Source: a virus | Length of the DNA: 55,259 nt | Virus record (IMG/VR): IMGVR_UViG_3300023184_005048 | Location: 1 to 55,259 of that record | Direction: 5' to 3' (one strand) | Shown here: one piece after another, positions 17,222-26,878 of the stretch | Numbering within the stretch: the stretch's first letter is position 1 | How the letters are laid out: every line of letters starts with the position of its first letter | The notes under the pieces: generated by a model | What the model saw: the letters and a program-made list of their open reading frames with translations, nothing else | What the model was told of the DNA's origin: nothing | Database searches by the model: none | Program-made: the position numbers and the translations under genes

Positions 17222-18159
17222 ATCTCATATAATTTTATAAATTTATCCATAACAGGCTCAGGTAAATAATCTCTGTAACAATTCCAATCAGTAAATTTAC
17301 TTTTATCAAATGTTAAAAGTAAACTCATTAAGTCTTCATAGTTATTATACAATAAAGCTTTCTCACCTAAAATATCTATGTGATTTCTTTCAAATGATCC
17401 ATTCCAGGTTATAACCGGTTTATTCTTAATAGAAAATTCACCACAAGTTAATCCAAACGATTCTCCTATTTCTCTGGCATGTAAATGAGCATCACAAGTA
17501 TTAATAAACTTAACTTTAAAATTCATATCAGGAGTGGGATCAAGAAATAAAACTCTTGAGTGATTTATAAATCTTTCTGTATTTTGAAATAAAAAGTAGT
17601 AGTCACTTCTAATATTTAGAATATCTCTAATAACATCTTTTACAAATTGTAAATCAAATGTTTCATAACCACCATTTCGACCAAAAACTATAGCATCTTT
17701 TGGTATATTTAATTCATTTCTAAGATCACCATCTACTTCTGGAAGATTTATCATATGTGGTACAAAATCAATTCCAACAACTTTGCTTAAAAAAGGAGAG
17801 CAAACAAAGTACTTATCACCATGTGTATCACTTTTTGATATGTTAGATGATACAGCCATAACTAAGTTCTTACATACGTTTGATATAATACCATCGTATT
17901 TACCACCTTTAATGGTAAAAAAGTAATCACATTTTTCTTCTATCAAAATTTTATCTATCTCTGATCTATCAGAGTAACCATATATTTTAAATTCTTTTGA
18001 AAATTTATTAAAAACATTAATATCATTTTGAGGATAATTATTATCATATAAAATAATACATTCTGTATTATAGAAATATTTTAAATAATAAGCATAATCA
18101 TAAATTGCGACAGTAGTTCCTCTAACAGAGATTGAATTGTCGTGAATTGCTATTTTCAT
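17218..18159 (-). CDS. glycosyltransferase, GT4-like (GT-B fold)
   Basis: The 313-residue protein has a GT-B layout: MKIAIHDNSISVRGTTVAIY with the Gly-rich acceptor-side loop at the start, then IVFGRNGGYETFDL beginning the second domain, and a late HAREIGESFGLTCGEF segment equivalent to the conserved E-x7-E region of GT4 enzymes. It overlaps both neighbours by four bases. Confidence 0.65.
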   Translation of the reverse strand: MKIAIHDNSISVRGTTVAIYDYAYYLKYFYNTECIILYDNNYPQNDINVFNKFSKEFKIYGYSDRSEIDKILIEEKCDYFFTIKGGKYDGIISNVCKNLVMAVSSNISKSDTHGDKYFVCSPFLSKVVGIDFVPHMINLPEVDGDLRNELNIPKDAIVFGRNGGYETFDLQFVKDVIRDILNIRSDYYFLFQNTERFINHSRVLFLDPTPDMNFKVKFINTCDAHLHAREIGESFGLTCGEFSIKNKPVITWNGSFERNHIDILGEKALLYNNYEDLMSLLLTFDKSKFTDWNCYRDYLPEPVMDKFIKLYEI

Positions 18160-18704
18160 ATATTTGCTACTAGTATATCATTTTCTATCTCACCATCAAT
18201 AAATGAAATTTTATAATTTGGATTTATTTCTTTTATTTTTTCGATTAATTCCGATACAATAAGATCATGTCCCCATCCATTATTTTTGGTAAATGCTCTG
18301 ATGTCATCTACAAGTATCGTATGATCATTTCTTTTTAACAATTTAATACTTTCTAATTCTTCATATAGTGGACACTTTCTAATCTCTGGAGTTTCACCAT
18401 GAATATAGTTACCTGGATCTATATGCGCATCTAGCCAAAAAGTAATGGTTTCTTTTTCATCTAAATTAGATAGTGTTTTATCTATTATAGATGGTGAATC
18501 ACCTAGATAAAATTCTATATTTTTGTAGTTATTTGATAATAATTTTGCTTCATCATATAAATATTTTTGTAGTTCGACGGTTATTACTTTTTTAAAGCCT
18601 ATATCAGATGCCATTCTGGCAGTTGCTCCTTTATAAGTACCGGTTTCGAAAAAAATATCAGATTTGTATTCAATTAGTTGTAATTTTGGATTTTTAAAAG
18701 ACAT
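18156..18704 (-). CDS. SAM-dependent methyltransferase-like protein
   Basis: FFETGTYKGATARMAS is a motif I-like glycine-rich turn, KVITVELQ follows as the ribose-binding strand, and TFWLDAHIDPGN with ILVDDIRAF resembles the TylF/cephalosporin-hydroxylase-like methyltransferase group. The length is 182 residues. The substrate is unknown; its place between glycosyltransferases suggests glycan O-methylation. Confidence 0.6.
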   Translation of the reverse strand: MSFKNPKLQLIEYKSDIFFETGTYKGATARMASDIGFKKVITVELQKYLYDEAKLLSNNYKNIEFYLGDSPSIIDKTLSNLDEKETITFWLDAHIDPGNYIHGETPEIRKCPLYEELESIKLLKRNDHTILVDDIRAFTKNNGWGHDLIVSELIEKIKEINPNYKISFIDGEIENDILVANI

Positions 18705-18754
18705 TATTTTTATTTATTTTTAATTTGAGTAATTCTTGTGAATACTCAATAATT

Positions 18755-19597
18755 TTAATTTAAGTATAGTATTAATTTATTTTTTATCATATCTAAACTA
18801 GGAGTTATTTTAAATAGTGGTTCTGATATTATTTTATTATATAGATAAGTATCGTTATCGATTAATTTAATATATTCGATTAATTCGTATTCATTTTCAA
18901 AATCTATTAGATTAATACAACATTTCTTATTAAAATCTTCAGAATATGATTTATCAGAATAATAAATTGGAATACAACCGGCTATTTTAGCATGTAGTAA
19001 TTTCTCAGTAAAGTATCCAGGATATATCGAATTTTCAAAACAGATATTAAATTTATAATTAGAGATTACATCCATTTTATATTTTTCACCATCTGGTAGT
19101 TTATTATTATGAATTTTACCATAACAATCAACTTGCTTGTAGTTGTTTAATAAATTAACCATATTGAATCTATTATCATATGGTGAGCTAAATACAGTAG
19201 AACAAAATTGATTTTTATCCTTTTTTGTGAATTCATTATCACCTGATAAATATTCAACAGGTATTAGCCATTCGGGATTATTATAAGACTTAACATTAAA
19301 CCAATCTATATAAAGATACCAAAGAGGAAGCCTTATGTTTTTATTGTTGTAATCATCAAAGTCAAATGATAATGATAAGTCACAATCATTAAAATTAGGT
19401 CTTAAATTTTCACCAGTAAAGAATATTTTTTTAGTATTAAAATTTTTATGAGAATCTCCAAAGCAAGAATAAAATATAATATCAGCATTCTCTGGCGATG
19501 TTATATTAACACTTTCTTTAATTAATCTAAGAAGATGTATAAAGAAATTATTTTCAGGTTGAAAACCATGCCAAAAGTCTAAAAAGGAAACATTCAT
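18755..19597 (-). CDS. alpha-1,3-fucosyltransferase-like (GT10)
   Basis: The C-terminal half carries the GT10 signature: FNICFENSIYPGYFTEKLLH, with Glu and Lys residues that bind GDP-fucose, followed by AGCIPIYYS. KKIFFTGENLRPNF in the N-terminal half also fits. At 280 residues it is a compact soluble form. GDP-mannose dehydratase and GDP-fucose synthase at the upstream end of the same operon would supply its donor. Confidence 0.85.
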   Translation of the reverse strand: MNVSFLDFWHGFQPENNFFIHLLRLIKESVNITSPENADIIFYSCFGDSHKNFNTKKIFFTGENLRPNFNDCDLSLSFDFDDYNNKNIRLPLWYLYIDWFNVKSYNNPEWLIPVEYLSGDNEFTKKDKNQFCSTVFSSPYDNRFNMVNLLNNYKQVDCYGKIHNNKLPDGEKYKMDVISNYKFNICFENSIYPGYFTEKLLHAKIAGCIPIYYSDKSYSEDFNKKCCINLIDFENEYELIEYIKLIDNDTYLYNKIISEPLFKITPSLDMIKNKLILYLN

Positions 19598-20244
19598 TAA
19601 TTATAAATGTTATTTTGTATTGTAGTTTCATACATAATATTTTGAGAGGCAAGTGAAGGCTCAAACCAGTAATTATTTAAGTTAAGCTTTTCAATAAGAT
19701 TATTATAATACCAATCAGCTCCATCATTAACAAATTTAATAGATTCTATTATTTTATTAACACAAGACTTGCTTATCATATAAGCATGTGTACATCTTGA
19801 ACTGTTCTCTTTATAAACATTAACACCTGGTATTGTTCTAGAGTGTAAATTACAACAAGAACCAATCCAACAGATATCCCAATCAGATGGTAGTTGATTT
19901 TTATAATCATTAAACTTTGATATAAAATCATTTTCTAATATAACATCATCCTCTAATATTAGAACTGAATCATATCCATTATTAAATGAATCTTTTATAA
20001 TCCAACAATGTTTTAACACTAGCGATATCTCAGAGTACTTTAAGTTTCTACCTTTTGGATTTAAGTCAAATACAAAAGGATAGTCCAATTTAATATCTTC
20101 TATATTCCAATTATCTTTATCATAATTTTCAACCCAAGTATAATTATCAATATTATTTTGAGATAAATGATTAACTAACCACTCTTTTCTATTTGTCAAT
20201 TTAGACCAATGAGTTATATAAACTTTATCAACATTTAATACCAT
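19597..20244 (-). CDS. glycosyltransferase family 25-like
   Basis: DKVYITHWSKLTNRKEWL opens like GT25 enzymes, and SLVLKHCWIIKD then VLILEDDVI is the characteristic acidic metal site of LPS-type GT25 galactosyl- or glucosyltransferases. The length is 215 residues. It overlaps the downstream fucosyltransferase gene by one base. Confidence 0.75.
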   Translation of the reverse strand: MVLNVDKVYITHWSKLTNRKEWLVNHLSQNNIDNYTWVENYDKDNWNIEDIKLDYPFVFDLNPKGRNLKYSEISLVLKHCWIIKDSFNNGYDSVLILEDDVILENDFISKFNDYKNQLPSDWDICWIGSCCNLHSRTIPGVNVYKENSSRCTHAYMISKSCVNKIIESIKFVNDGADWYYNNLIEKLNLNNYWFEPSLASQNIMYETTIQNNIYN

Positions 20245-20843
20245 TCTGTATATTTTATATTTTTTTCATTGATTATATTGACATAATAACTTCTATCTCT
20301 ATTATCTATATTATGCCATTCTACATAAATAGAATCAATATAATCAATTGTGCCATCTGATATTAATTTATCCATAACTTCATATTCGGCACCTTCAATA
20401 TCTAATTTTACAACAATATAATCTTCTTTATTAAAATTGTCTTTTATAAAAGAACTAAAGTCAAAACATTTGATCTTGAAAGAATTGATAATTTTTTTAT
20501 CATCTTCTATCCAATGACCCCAATTATATTTATCACCCATTATATTTGTAGAACCACCTACTTTAGGATTCATAAATTTTTCACCAACTAATTTACCATT
20601 ACCATCTTCATTTGTAATGAAATTTAAAATTTCTTGGTTTAGAAATCTATCACAAGACTCAAACCAAACACCTTCATTAACAAAATGAACATTAGGGTAT
20701 TTACTTTTGTCTATATAATTAAAAACATCTGGGTTAGCATCAAATGAGTAAACAATCCAAGTGTCATCTACTTTATTTTCATTTGATATTTGATTTAAAC
20801 CTTGACAAAGATTTGTTCCACAATCTAAAAAAACTTTTTTCAT
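20235..20843 (-). CDS. FkbM-family methyltransferase
   Basis: VFLDCGTNLCQGLNQI is motif I, VYSFDANPDVF the ribose-binding strand, and VVKLDIEGAEYEVMDKL the signature FkbM motif with the catalytic-region DIEGAE. The length is 202 residues. FkbM proteins O-methylate sugars and polyketides; here a glycan methyl group is most likely. It overlaps the GT25 gene by ten bases. Confidence 0.85.
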   Translation of the reverse strand: MKKVFLDCGTNLCQGLNQISNENKVDDTWIVYSFDANPDVFNYIDKSKYPNVHFVNEGVWFESCDRFLNQEILNFITNEDGNGKLVGEKFMNPKVGGSTNIMGDKYNWGHWIEDDKKIINSFKIKCFDFSSFIKDNFNKEDYIVVKLDIEGAEYEVMDKLISDGTIDYIDSIYVEWHNIDNRDRSYYVNIINEKNIKYTEWY

Positions 20844-20852
20844 TTAAATTTA

Positions 20853-21602
20853 TTATTTTTTTAATGGTATTTGAAAATACTTTTCATTCCACATTTGACC
20901 ACCGGCCCAATGTCTTATTATAACATTTTCATAGTCATTTTTATTTATATAATATTGTTCAATCATCGAATTTATCGGATCTATATCACTAAAAACATAA
21001 GTAACATTATAATCGGAACTTCTTATTTCAATATTTGCGAGTAATTCTTCTGGTGTATAAACGGTCTCTGGTCTTATTTCTAAACCATAACCACAATTAG
21101 GTAATTCAAAAAATGGTATATCACTATGTTGCTGTATACCTGTTATATAATAGAAGGATGATTGTTCGGCCCACAATTTCCAAAAATGAGTATCACTATT
21201 TTTTAAATAGTTCTCTTCGTTTAATAGTTCATTTACAAATCTAATACTCCAGTCGCATATTTTTATAGAATAATAACCCATACAGTGAGTATTACAAGAA
21301 TCTATAGCATAGGTAAATGGTTTTTCAGATGTTAGAGTATATCTAGAATCAACTAAACACATATCAGCATCTATTACCGTAATATGATCACCTTCTTTAA
21401 GAAAGTTAGAGTCTATAAGTTTTTTAACATTATAAAGTTTTAACCAAGTACCACTATTTCTAAATGATTGTTTTTCTTTTATTTCAATATATTCATAACC
21501 TTGCTCTATCGCAAATTCTTTATTTCTAATAGAAATAAAATTCTCAAAGAATGTTTTTTTATACCCCTCAAAACTTGCTACACATAATAAGTATTTCATC
21601 AT
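20853..21602 (-). CDS. putative glycosyltransferase, GT34-like
   Basis: LCVASFEGYKKTFFENF followed by a TWLKLYNVKKLI helix and ITVIDADMCLVD (DxD) resembles the galactosyl/mannosyltransferase GT34 pattern. HTHFW-like and GGQMWNEKYF segments complete the domain. The length is 249 residues. It overlaps the upstream methyltransferase by four bases. Family assignment is by motif only. Confidence 0.55.
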   Translation of the reverse strand: MMKYLLCVASFEGYKKTFFENFISIRNKEFAIEQGYEYIEIKEKQSFRNSGTWLKLYNVKKLIDSNFLKEGDHITVIDADMCLVDSRYTLTSEKPFTYAIDSCNTHCMGYYSIKICDWSIRFVNELLNEENYLKNSDTHFWKLWAEQSSFYYITGIQQHSDIPFFELPNCGYGLEIRPETVYTPEELLANIEIRSSDYNVTYVFSDIDPINSMIEQYYINKNDYENVIIRHWAGGQMWNEKYFQIPLKK

Positions 21603-22297
21603 TTATGAATTATTTTTTTAACTAATATCCAACACTGAGCGTTTTTATCTCTTTCATTTGTTATAATACCATTTGTCATTAGTTCTCTATAATCGGGCCA
21701 GTTTCCTGTTTCAAAAATATATTTAATATAATCCACATTTCCCCAGAAACCTAGTTCAACGATTTCAAATCCAACAGATTCCATTAGCATACAAAGACCC
21801 ATAGGTGTCAAACCATTAAAATGAAAAGGAGTCATATGTGGTATATTAATAGTTGGAACGCTAGTAAATAAATATCCACCATCTTTCATGTGATTATATA
21901 AATTAGACATTGATAAAAAAGGATTATAAAGATGTTCCAATGTTTGATTAAACATTACTAAATCAAAATCTTTTTCATTTAAGTTAAGTGTGTGTAAGTC
22001 GTTATGACCAGAATAATAGGTAGCATAATGTATATTATTATATGTTATGTATTCAAGTTCTGGATCAGTATCACAAGTTGATAAAACTTTATCAAAGTGT
22101 CCAAGATTATGTTTTTTTAACCAATCTTGAAAATCTAATATACACCAAATTCTAGGGAAGTCTTTTCCTTCCCATTTCCAATTTTTATTATTAAGTTCAA
22201 ATGGTAATACCTCAAACTTTCTATAATAGGAATCATCCTTATTAACATGTTTATGATAGATATCTACTATCTCTTCTTCTTTAAAAAACTTATTCAT
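21599..22297 (-). CDS. class I SAM-dependent methyltransferase (type 11-like)
   Basis: HFDKVLSTCDTDPELEY replaces the usual motif I, then FDLVMFNQTLEHLYNPF is the clear methyltransferase type 11 segment and DGGYLFTSVP its following strand. The motif I glycine triplet is not obvious, so activity is uncertain. The length is 232 residues. It overlaps both neighbours by four bases. Confidence 0.65.
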   Translation of the reverse strand: MNKFFKEEEIVDIYHKHVNKDDSYYRKFEVLPFELNNKNWKWEGKDFPRIWCILDFQDWLKKHNLGHFDKVLSTCDTDPELEYITYNNIHYATYYSGHNDLHTLNLNEKDFDLVMFNQTLEHLYNPFLSMSNLYNHMKDGGYLFTSVPTINIPHMTPFHFNGLTPMGLCMLMESVGFEIVELGFWGNVDYIKYIFETGNWPDYRELMTNGIITNERDKNAQCWILVKKIIHK

Positions 22298-23757
22298 ATT
22301 CTTTTAGTTATTTTTTGACAAATAGATTCCATTGTGAAATTATCTACCCAGTAATTATACAAATTATCTTGTATTTGTTTGATTCTATCTGGTGTATAAC
22401 TTGATAGAATAGTGTCTATATTTTGAATATCATTAAAATTAATTAAAACACAAAACTCATTCCAATCTATTTCATCTTCAAATGGACACCACTTATGGTC
22501 ATAAATGAATACCGGTATTGAACCCAATTGAATTGCTTCATATAATCTAAAAGAACTTCTACCATAACCTCTTGGTGCTAAACAAAAAATACTTCTAGAT
22601 GTTATGTTAATAAAATTATTAAAGTCATTTTCTGAAACAGATGATGTCCAGTTTCTAGCTGATATTACATACTTTGGATTATTAACTAAAGAATGATACA
22701 TCATATTTCTAATTGGATGTGTTATCGAACCAACAAATGAACAAAATATATCTTTTTCTAACTTAGGCTTTATTTCATCTTTTATTGGCGAACAAACTAA
22801 TGGAATAGGAATACCACCACCATTACCACCAGCATTAAATGAAATTGTATCCTTTGGTAATCTTTCTCTAATAGCATCATCGTGTTGAGCTACTGTAAAG
22901 TATTTAAGATTAGGATCTAATGTATTAATTAATTCTTGTAATCCATTAAAACAGTTGTCCACATAACAAGTTGTCCAAAAAACTGGAATATAATATCTAT
23001 CAGTTTTTATATTATTTTTTGTAAAATAATCAAAGAAGTAGTCTTCTAGATATAAACCATCATGGTACGGTGGATATGTTGGGTATTTAGGATTAGGTCT
23101 AAAATTAGAGAATATATCTATTAAATGATTTTGGTAGTTATTTTTATTATCTACTTTTTTTCTAACTATATCCATTAGTTTAATTTTATTTTCAATACCC
23201 TCTACCCAATTTGAGTGATGAACTAATATAGGATAAGGAATATTAAACTCTTGACCTTTCCAAGCAGTGTATATTAAATGACCTATTGTGAAAAATTTAT
23301 TAGAAAGAAACTTTGACTTAACCATATGAATATGCCTATTAAGTGTAGTTTGGTCTTCTCCTTCATAATTTTTTTTCATTTCGGAAAACATATTAAGCGT
23401 TGATTCATTACCTCTACAAATAAAAAATCCAGAACAATAATACTGAGCAGTATCATTTTGACAAGCAATATCATAGTCACCTAACTCTTCTATCATAGTT
23501 TCTTTGATGTTTCCAAAGAATTGAATATCAACATCTGAAAAAGCAAATAATTCGCCTTGATTTTCCTCACAAGCCTTTTCATAAAGCTCTACTTTTCTAT
23601 AACATGTTTTATCCCAGCCTTCCTTATAAAACTCACCGGTTGGACATTCTTGTGGAATCTCCAATGGAATAATTTCAAACTCATTAGGAATTGTTTTTAA
23701 AAAATAATCTTCATATAACTTTCTATGTGAAGGTGTAAATATTACATATAATTTCAT
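22294..23757 (-). CDS. two-domain glycosyltransferase: GT77-like plus exostosin-like (GT47)
   Basis: The 487-residue chain joins two different folds. Residues 1-190 are a GT-A module like GT77 enzymes, with ELFAFSDVDIQFFGN (DxD) and DQTTLNRHI. Residues about 225-487 resemble exostosin GT47 enzymes: YYIPVFWTTCY, then CSFVGSITHPIRN, IFCLAPRGYGRSSFRLYEA and LGSIPVFIYD in the family order. Such a fusion could add two successive sugars. It overlaps both neighbours by four bases. Confidence 0.75.
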   Translation of the reverse strand: MKLYVIFTPSHRKLYEDYFLKTIPNEFEIIPLEIPQECPTGEFYKEGWDKTCYRKVELYEKACEENQGELFAFSDVDIQFFGNIKETMIEELGDYDIACQNDTAQYYCSGFFICRGNESTLNMFSEMKKNYEGEDQTTLNRHIHMVKSKFLSNKFFTIGHLIYTAWKGQEFNIPYPILVHHSNWVEGIENKIKLMDIVRKKVDNKNNYQNHLIDIFSNFRPNPKYPTYPPYHDGLYLEDYFFDYFTKNNIKTDRYYIPVFWTTCYVDNCFNGLQELINTLDPNLKYFTVAQHDDAIRERLPKDTISFNAGGNGGGIPIPLVCSPIKDEIKPKLEKDIFCSFVGSITHPIRNMMYHSLVNNPKYVISARNWTSSVSENDFNNFINITSRSIFCLAPRGYGRSSFRLYEAIQLGSIPVFIYDHKWCPFEDEIDWNEFCVLINFNDIQNIDTILSSYTPDRIKQIQDNLYNYWVDNFTMESICQKITKRI

Positions 23758-24602
23758 TTAAAAATTATTGATTTTTTAGATTGTATTAAATAATAAAGTA
23801 ATATTGAAAATGAACTACCTTCCCATCCTATAAAGTTATTAACATTTAAATTTTTAGCTATTAAGAAATCAAGATGTGCGAAAATTTCACTACCATCTAT
23901 ACTACTATCTATATCCAACACATCTGATTTTTCAAATGTATAAACATCATAATCTTTTTTTAATTCATTTACAAAAGGATGGTCTGTTTCTTCCAAAGAC
24001 AATACAAGAGGTATTGATTTATCACAATTTAAATATATTTCTCTTCTATAATTTTCAATAAGATTAAGATAAGATGATAAACCACTGTTATGTACCATAT
24101 GATTTTTCATGTTAGTGTCTATTCTTAAATGAACTATATTAACCAACTTATCAGATAATCCTTTAGTAAATATAATACTATTGGATATATTTTCATATTT
24201 ATCATTAAATACTAGACTTCTAACTATTTTTATAAAATCTAATCTATTATGTAGATATGACATATATACATATGGATAAGTTTTAATAGTGTAACTATTA
24301 TTATAATCTAGGTCAATTATATCGTATAATTTATATCCATACTCACTTCTCATTTTTTTAAAATTAAATATTTCAGAAGATAACATAGAATCTCCTCTTT
24401 CAGTATCTTTAGCTAATAAATCTACATAAATATCATCAGTGTTATTATAAATAATTGTATTTATAAGCTTAAATATTTGATTACAAAGACCACAACCATT
24501 ACCGGGCCAATTAGTATCTTCTATGTTAATTGGGAAATTAATTTTTGATCTATCCCAAGGTGTATTTTGATCGGAATAAATTTGGACTGAAACTACATTC
24601 AT
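23754..24602 (-). CDS. putative fucosyltransferase-like protein (GT11 / O-FucT-like)
   Basis: NGCGLCNQIFKLINTI at residues about 35-50 resembles the first motif of GT11 and O-fucosyltransferase enzymes, and VHLRIDTN corresponds to their donor-binding HxRxD-like motif. NFIGWEGSSFSILLYYL is the usual final motif. The length is 282 residues. The match is patterned rather than certain; GDP-fucose made in the same operon makes it plausible. Confidence 0.5.
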   Translation of the reverse strand: MNVVSVQIYSDQNTPWDRSKINFPINIEDTNWPGNGCGLCNQIFKLINTIIYNNTDDIYVDLLAKDTERGDSMLSSEIFNFKKMRSEYGYKLYDIIDLDYNNSYTIKTYPYVYMSYLHNRLDFIKIVRSLVFNDKYENISNSIIFTKGLSDKLVNIVHLRIDTNMKNHMVHNSGLSSYLNLIENYRREIYLNCDKSIPLVLSLEETDHPFVNELKKDYDVYTFEKSDVLDIDSSIDGSEIFAHLDFLIAKNLNVNNFIGWEGSSFSILLYYLIQSKKSIIFK

Positions 24603-26104
24603 ATTGTTTTTTTAATTTTTTTAATCATACCATCAAATCTTTGTTTGTTGGTCATTTTATGTACAGGTGATACAACTCTATCAACCCATCTTTCTCTTTG
24701 ATGCCACATATGATATATTGTATTATTTAATAAGTTAGTTGTTTGAAATTCATCATCAAAAATTGGTTCTAAATAATGAAATTTAATACCGGCTTCTTTT
24801 AGAACCCACATAAAATCATAATACGGTTCAGTACAAGGTTTCCATATTAAACCAAGCGGTTTACCAGAAGTACCAAACTCCATATTATACTCATAATTAA
24901 CACCTCCTTTTTTTTCATAAGGATACTCTTCTATCCATTCTTGTTTAAATTGAGGTATAGACGTTCTATTAAACCAAGTATCAATACACTTTCTATTCAT
25001 TATCATAAAAAATGAATTAAAAGCCATATTGTTACCACCTCTATATTCAAAATATCCATCAGGTGGACCGGCAATATCTAGATTATTTTTAATCATATAT
25101 TGAATTAAATTTTCTATCTCATCTCTTGAGGTGATAAAGCAATCTTCATCAATATGAACATACCAATCAGCCACATATTTATATGACCTATTTAACCACT
25201 CATACCAAATAGTAAACCAACCAGTTCTACCATCAATTTTAATATGATCACTTTCGGGAAATAATTTTTTAATACATTCAGATTGTGTTTCTTGAATATC
25301 AGAAAATGTTGATGTGGTGAAAAATACTATCTTCATGTTTAGTTTTTCTTTTTTTTCAGATAGGTTTATATTTATCTGTTCTTTTTCTATAAATTTTTTA
25401 ATACTTGTACAAAATGAGTATATATCAGCGTAATTTTTTATATCACTAACTACTTTACCATCAGCTGTTGACCAAAATCCTTTTTTTGATACTATGTCTT
25501 TATATAAACTTTGACCAAACTCATTCCAAATATCACCATCATAATTAGTTTGATGTGTTTTGTGGTAAATTAATTTACTATTTATATGATAGATAGTAAA
25601 TGAATTTTTATTTGAAATAATTGGAATCCAATAATCCCACCAAGGCATTCCAATAACATAGTTTTTATTTGAAAATAGATTTACATTTTTTTTATTAAAT
25701 ATAAATATATCATAACCAGCGGTAAATGGATATGGCTCTTTCTCACCATCTAATTCATATCTAGTTGCTATTATTAAACCTTTATCTAAATATTTGTTTT
25801 TTAATAAATCACTTATATCTATACTAGAATTTAATATAATATCAGAGTTTACTATACAAGCATATTCTTTATCAGAACTCTTAATAGCTTCAAGTAACGC
25901 ATTTAACTTTATTAATTCTTTTCCTTTATAAGTATAAGTATCTTCTGTTTCTATAAAATTAACATATGGATATAAACTACCAATCTTATCAATATCATTT
26001 TTTGTATTAACAGAGTAAATAGAAAATTTTGAAGCCCAAGAAGACATAGCTTCATTCTGAGCTTCAAAATTTCCATTTGGATTTATAGTTGTAAAAATAT
26101 TCAT
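24599..26104 (-). CDS. tandem-domain glycosyltransferase
   Basis: Two GT-A-like modules lie in 501 residues. The first (1-240) has a KEYACIVNSDIIL metal site and GMPWWDYWIPII. The second starts at an internal MKIVFFTTSTFSD near residue 254 and has WYVHIDEDCFITS (DED) and GGNNMAFNSFFMIM. The second module begins like an independent gene, so the protein probably arose by fusion of two transferases. It overlaps the downstream gene by four bases and the upstream gene by one base. Confidence 0.65.
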   Translation of the reverse strand: MNIFTTINPNGNFEAQNEAMSSWASKFSIYSVNTKNDIDKIGSLYPYVNFIETEDTYTYKGKELIKLNALLEAIKSSDKEYACIVNSDIILNSSIDISDLLKNKYLDKGLIIATRYELDGEKEPYPFTAGYDIFIFNKKNVNLFSNKNYVIGMPWWDYWIPIISNKNSFTIYHINSKLIYHKTHQTNYDGDIWNEFGQSLYKDIVSKKGFWSTADGKVVSDIKNYADIYSFCTSIKKFIEKEQININLSEKKEKLNMKIVFFTTSTFSDIQETQSECIKKLFPESDHIKIDGRTGWFTIWYEWLNRSYKYVADWYVHIDEDCFITSRDEIENLIQYMIKNNLDIAGPPDGYFEYRGGNNMAFNSFFMIMNRKCIDTWFNRTSIPQFKQEWIEEYPYEKKGGVNYEYNMEFGTSGKPLGLIWKPCTEPYYDFMWVLKEAGIKFHYLEPIFDDEFQTTNLLNNTIYHMWHQRERWVDRVVSPVHKMTNKQRFDGMIKKIKKTI

Positions 26105-26877
26105 TACTTGTTTAATAATTCTTCTCTAAATTTAATTTCATCTTCTTTTAATCCACCCCAAGACCAAGATTGTCTAATCGGAACACCATATTGACTAATA
26201 TGAACAAATTGATATTCTTCTGGATAGAAAAATTCTATAAAATTACCATACATATGGTATTCACAAGAACCCCAACCTTTGTGAGTGTCGATATGATTAG
26301 ATTGGAAATCTAAATCCATAGTCCATAATTGTCTAGCATGTGAATTTAAATAGTTCCAAATACCACCCCAATTTTCATTAACCCAGTTTTGAAATAATTC
26401 TGTAGTTTTTCTAGAAAAAAACCAAGTTGGAGCAGGCATATGATCTCTTGTAGATTCTCTTTTAATAAAGAAATCAGTAGGAACTCTATGAATCTCACCT
26501 TCACCTGATTCTGACCATTCTCTGTAAAACCATTTAATTTTTCCATCAATATAATAATAAGACATATCTATGTTATTAGTAAACATAGTATCACTATCAA
26601 TTTGAAGAATATAGTCAGCATCTGTGTACTTTGTCCAATTTAACTTCACACTTTGAGCCCAAGCATATCCAATACCAACTGGGCAAGGATGTGTTTCATT
26701 TGGTAAATCTTCATAAAAGATTTTAATCGGAAGATTAGAATCAATTTTTAATTCAGTTCCGCTATCTGTAACAATAACAATGTCTCTAAAGCCTGTTACA
26801 AATTTTTCAATACTTTTGATACAATACTCCAACCAAATAAAATCACCTGGGTATGTTTTGATAAAAATGTCTGTCAT
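26104..26877 (-). CDS. putative glycosyltransferase, DSDT type
   Basis: MTDIFIKTYPGDFIWLEYC opens like a family of viral and bacterial GT-A proteins, and YILQIDSDTMFTNN is the DxD metal site. PAPTWFFSRKTTELF lies downstream. The length is 257 residues and there is no membrane segment. The donor is unknown. Confidence 0.6.
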   Translation of the reverse strand: MTDIFIKTYPGDFIWLEYCIKSIEKFVTGFRDIVIVTDSGTELKIDSNLPIKIFYEDLPNETHPCPVGIGYAWAQSVKLNWTKYTDADYILQIDSDTMFTNNIDMSYYYIDGKIKWFYREWSESGEGEIHRVPTDFFIKRESTRDHMPAPTWFFSRKTTELFQNWVNENWGGIWNYLNSHARQLWTMDLDFQSNHIDTHKGWGSCEYHMYGNFIEFFYPEEYQFVHISQYGVPIRQSWSWGGLKEDEIKFREELLNK

Positions 26878-26878
26878 T

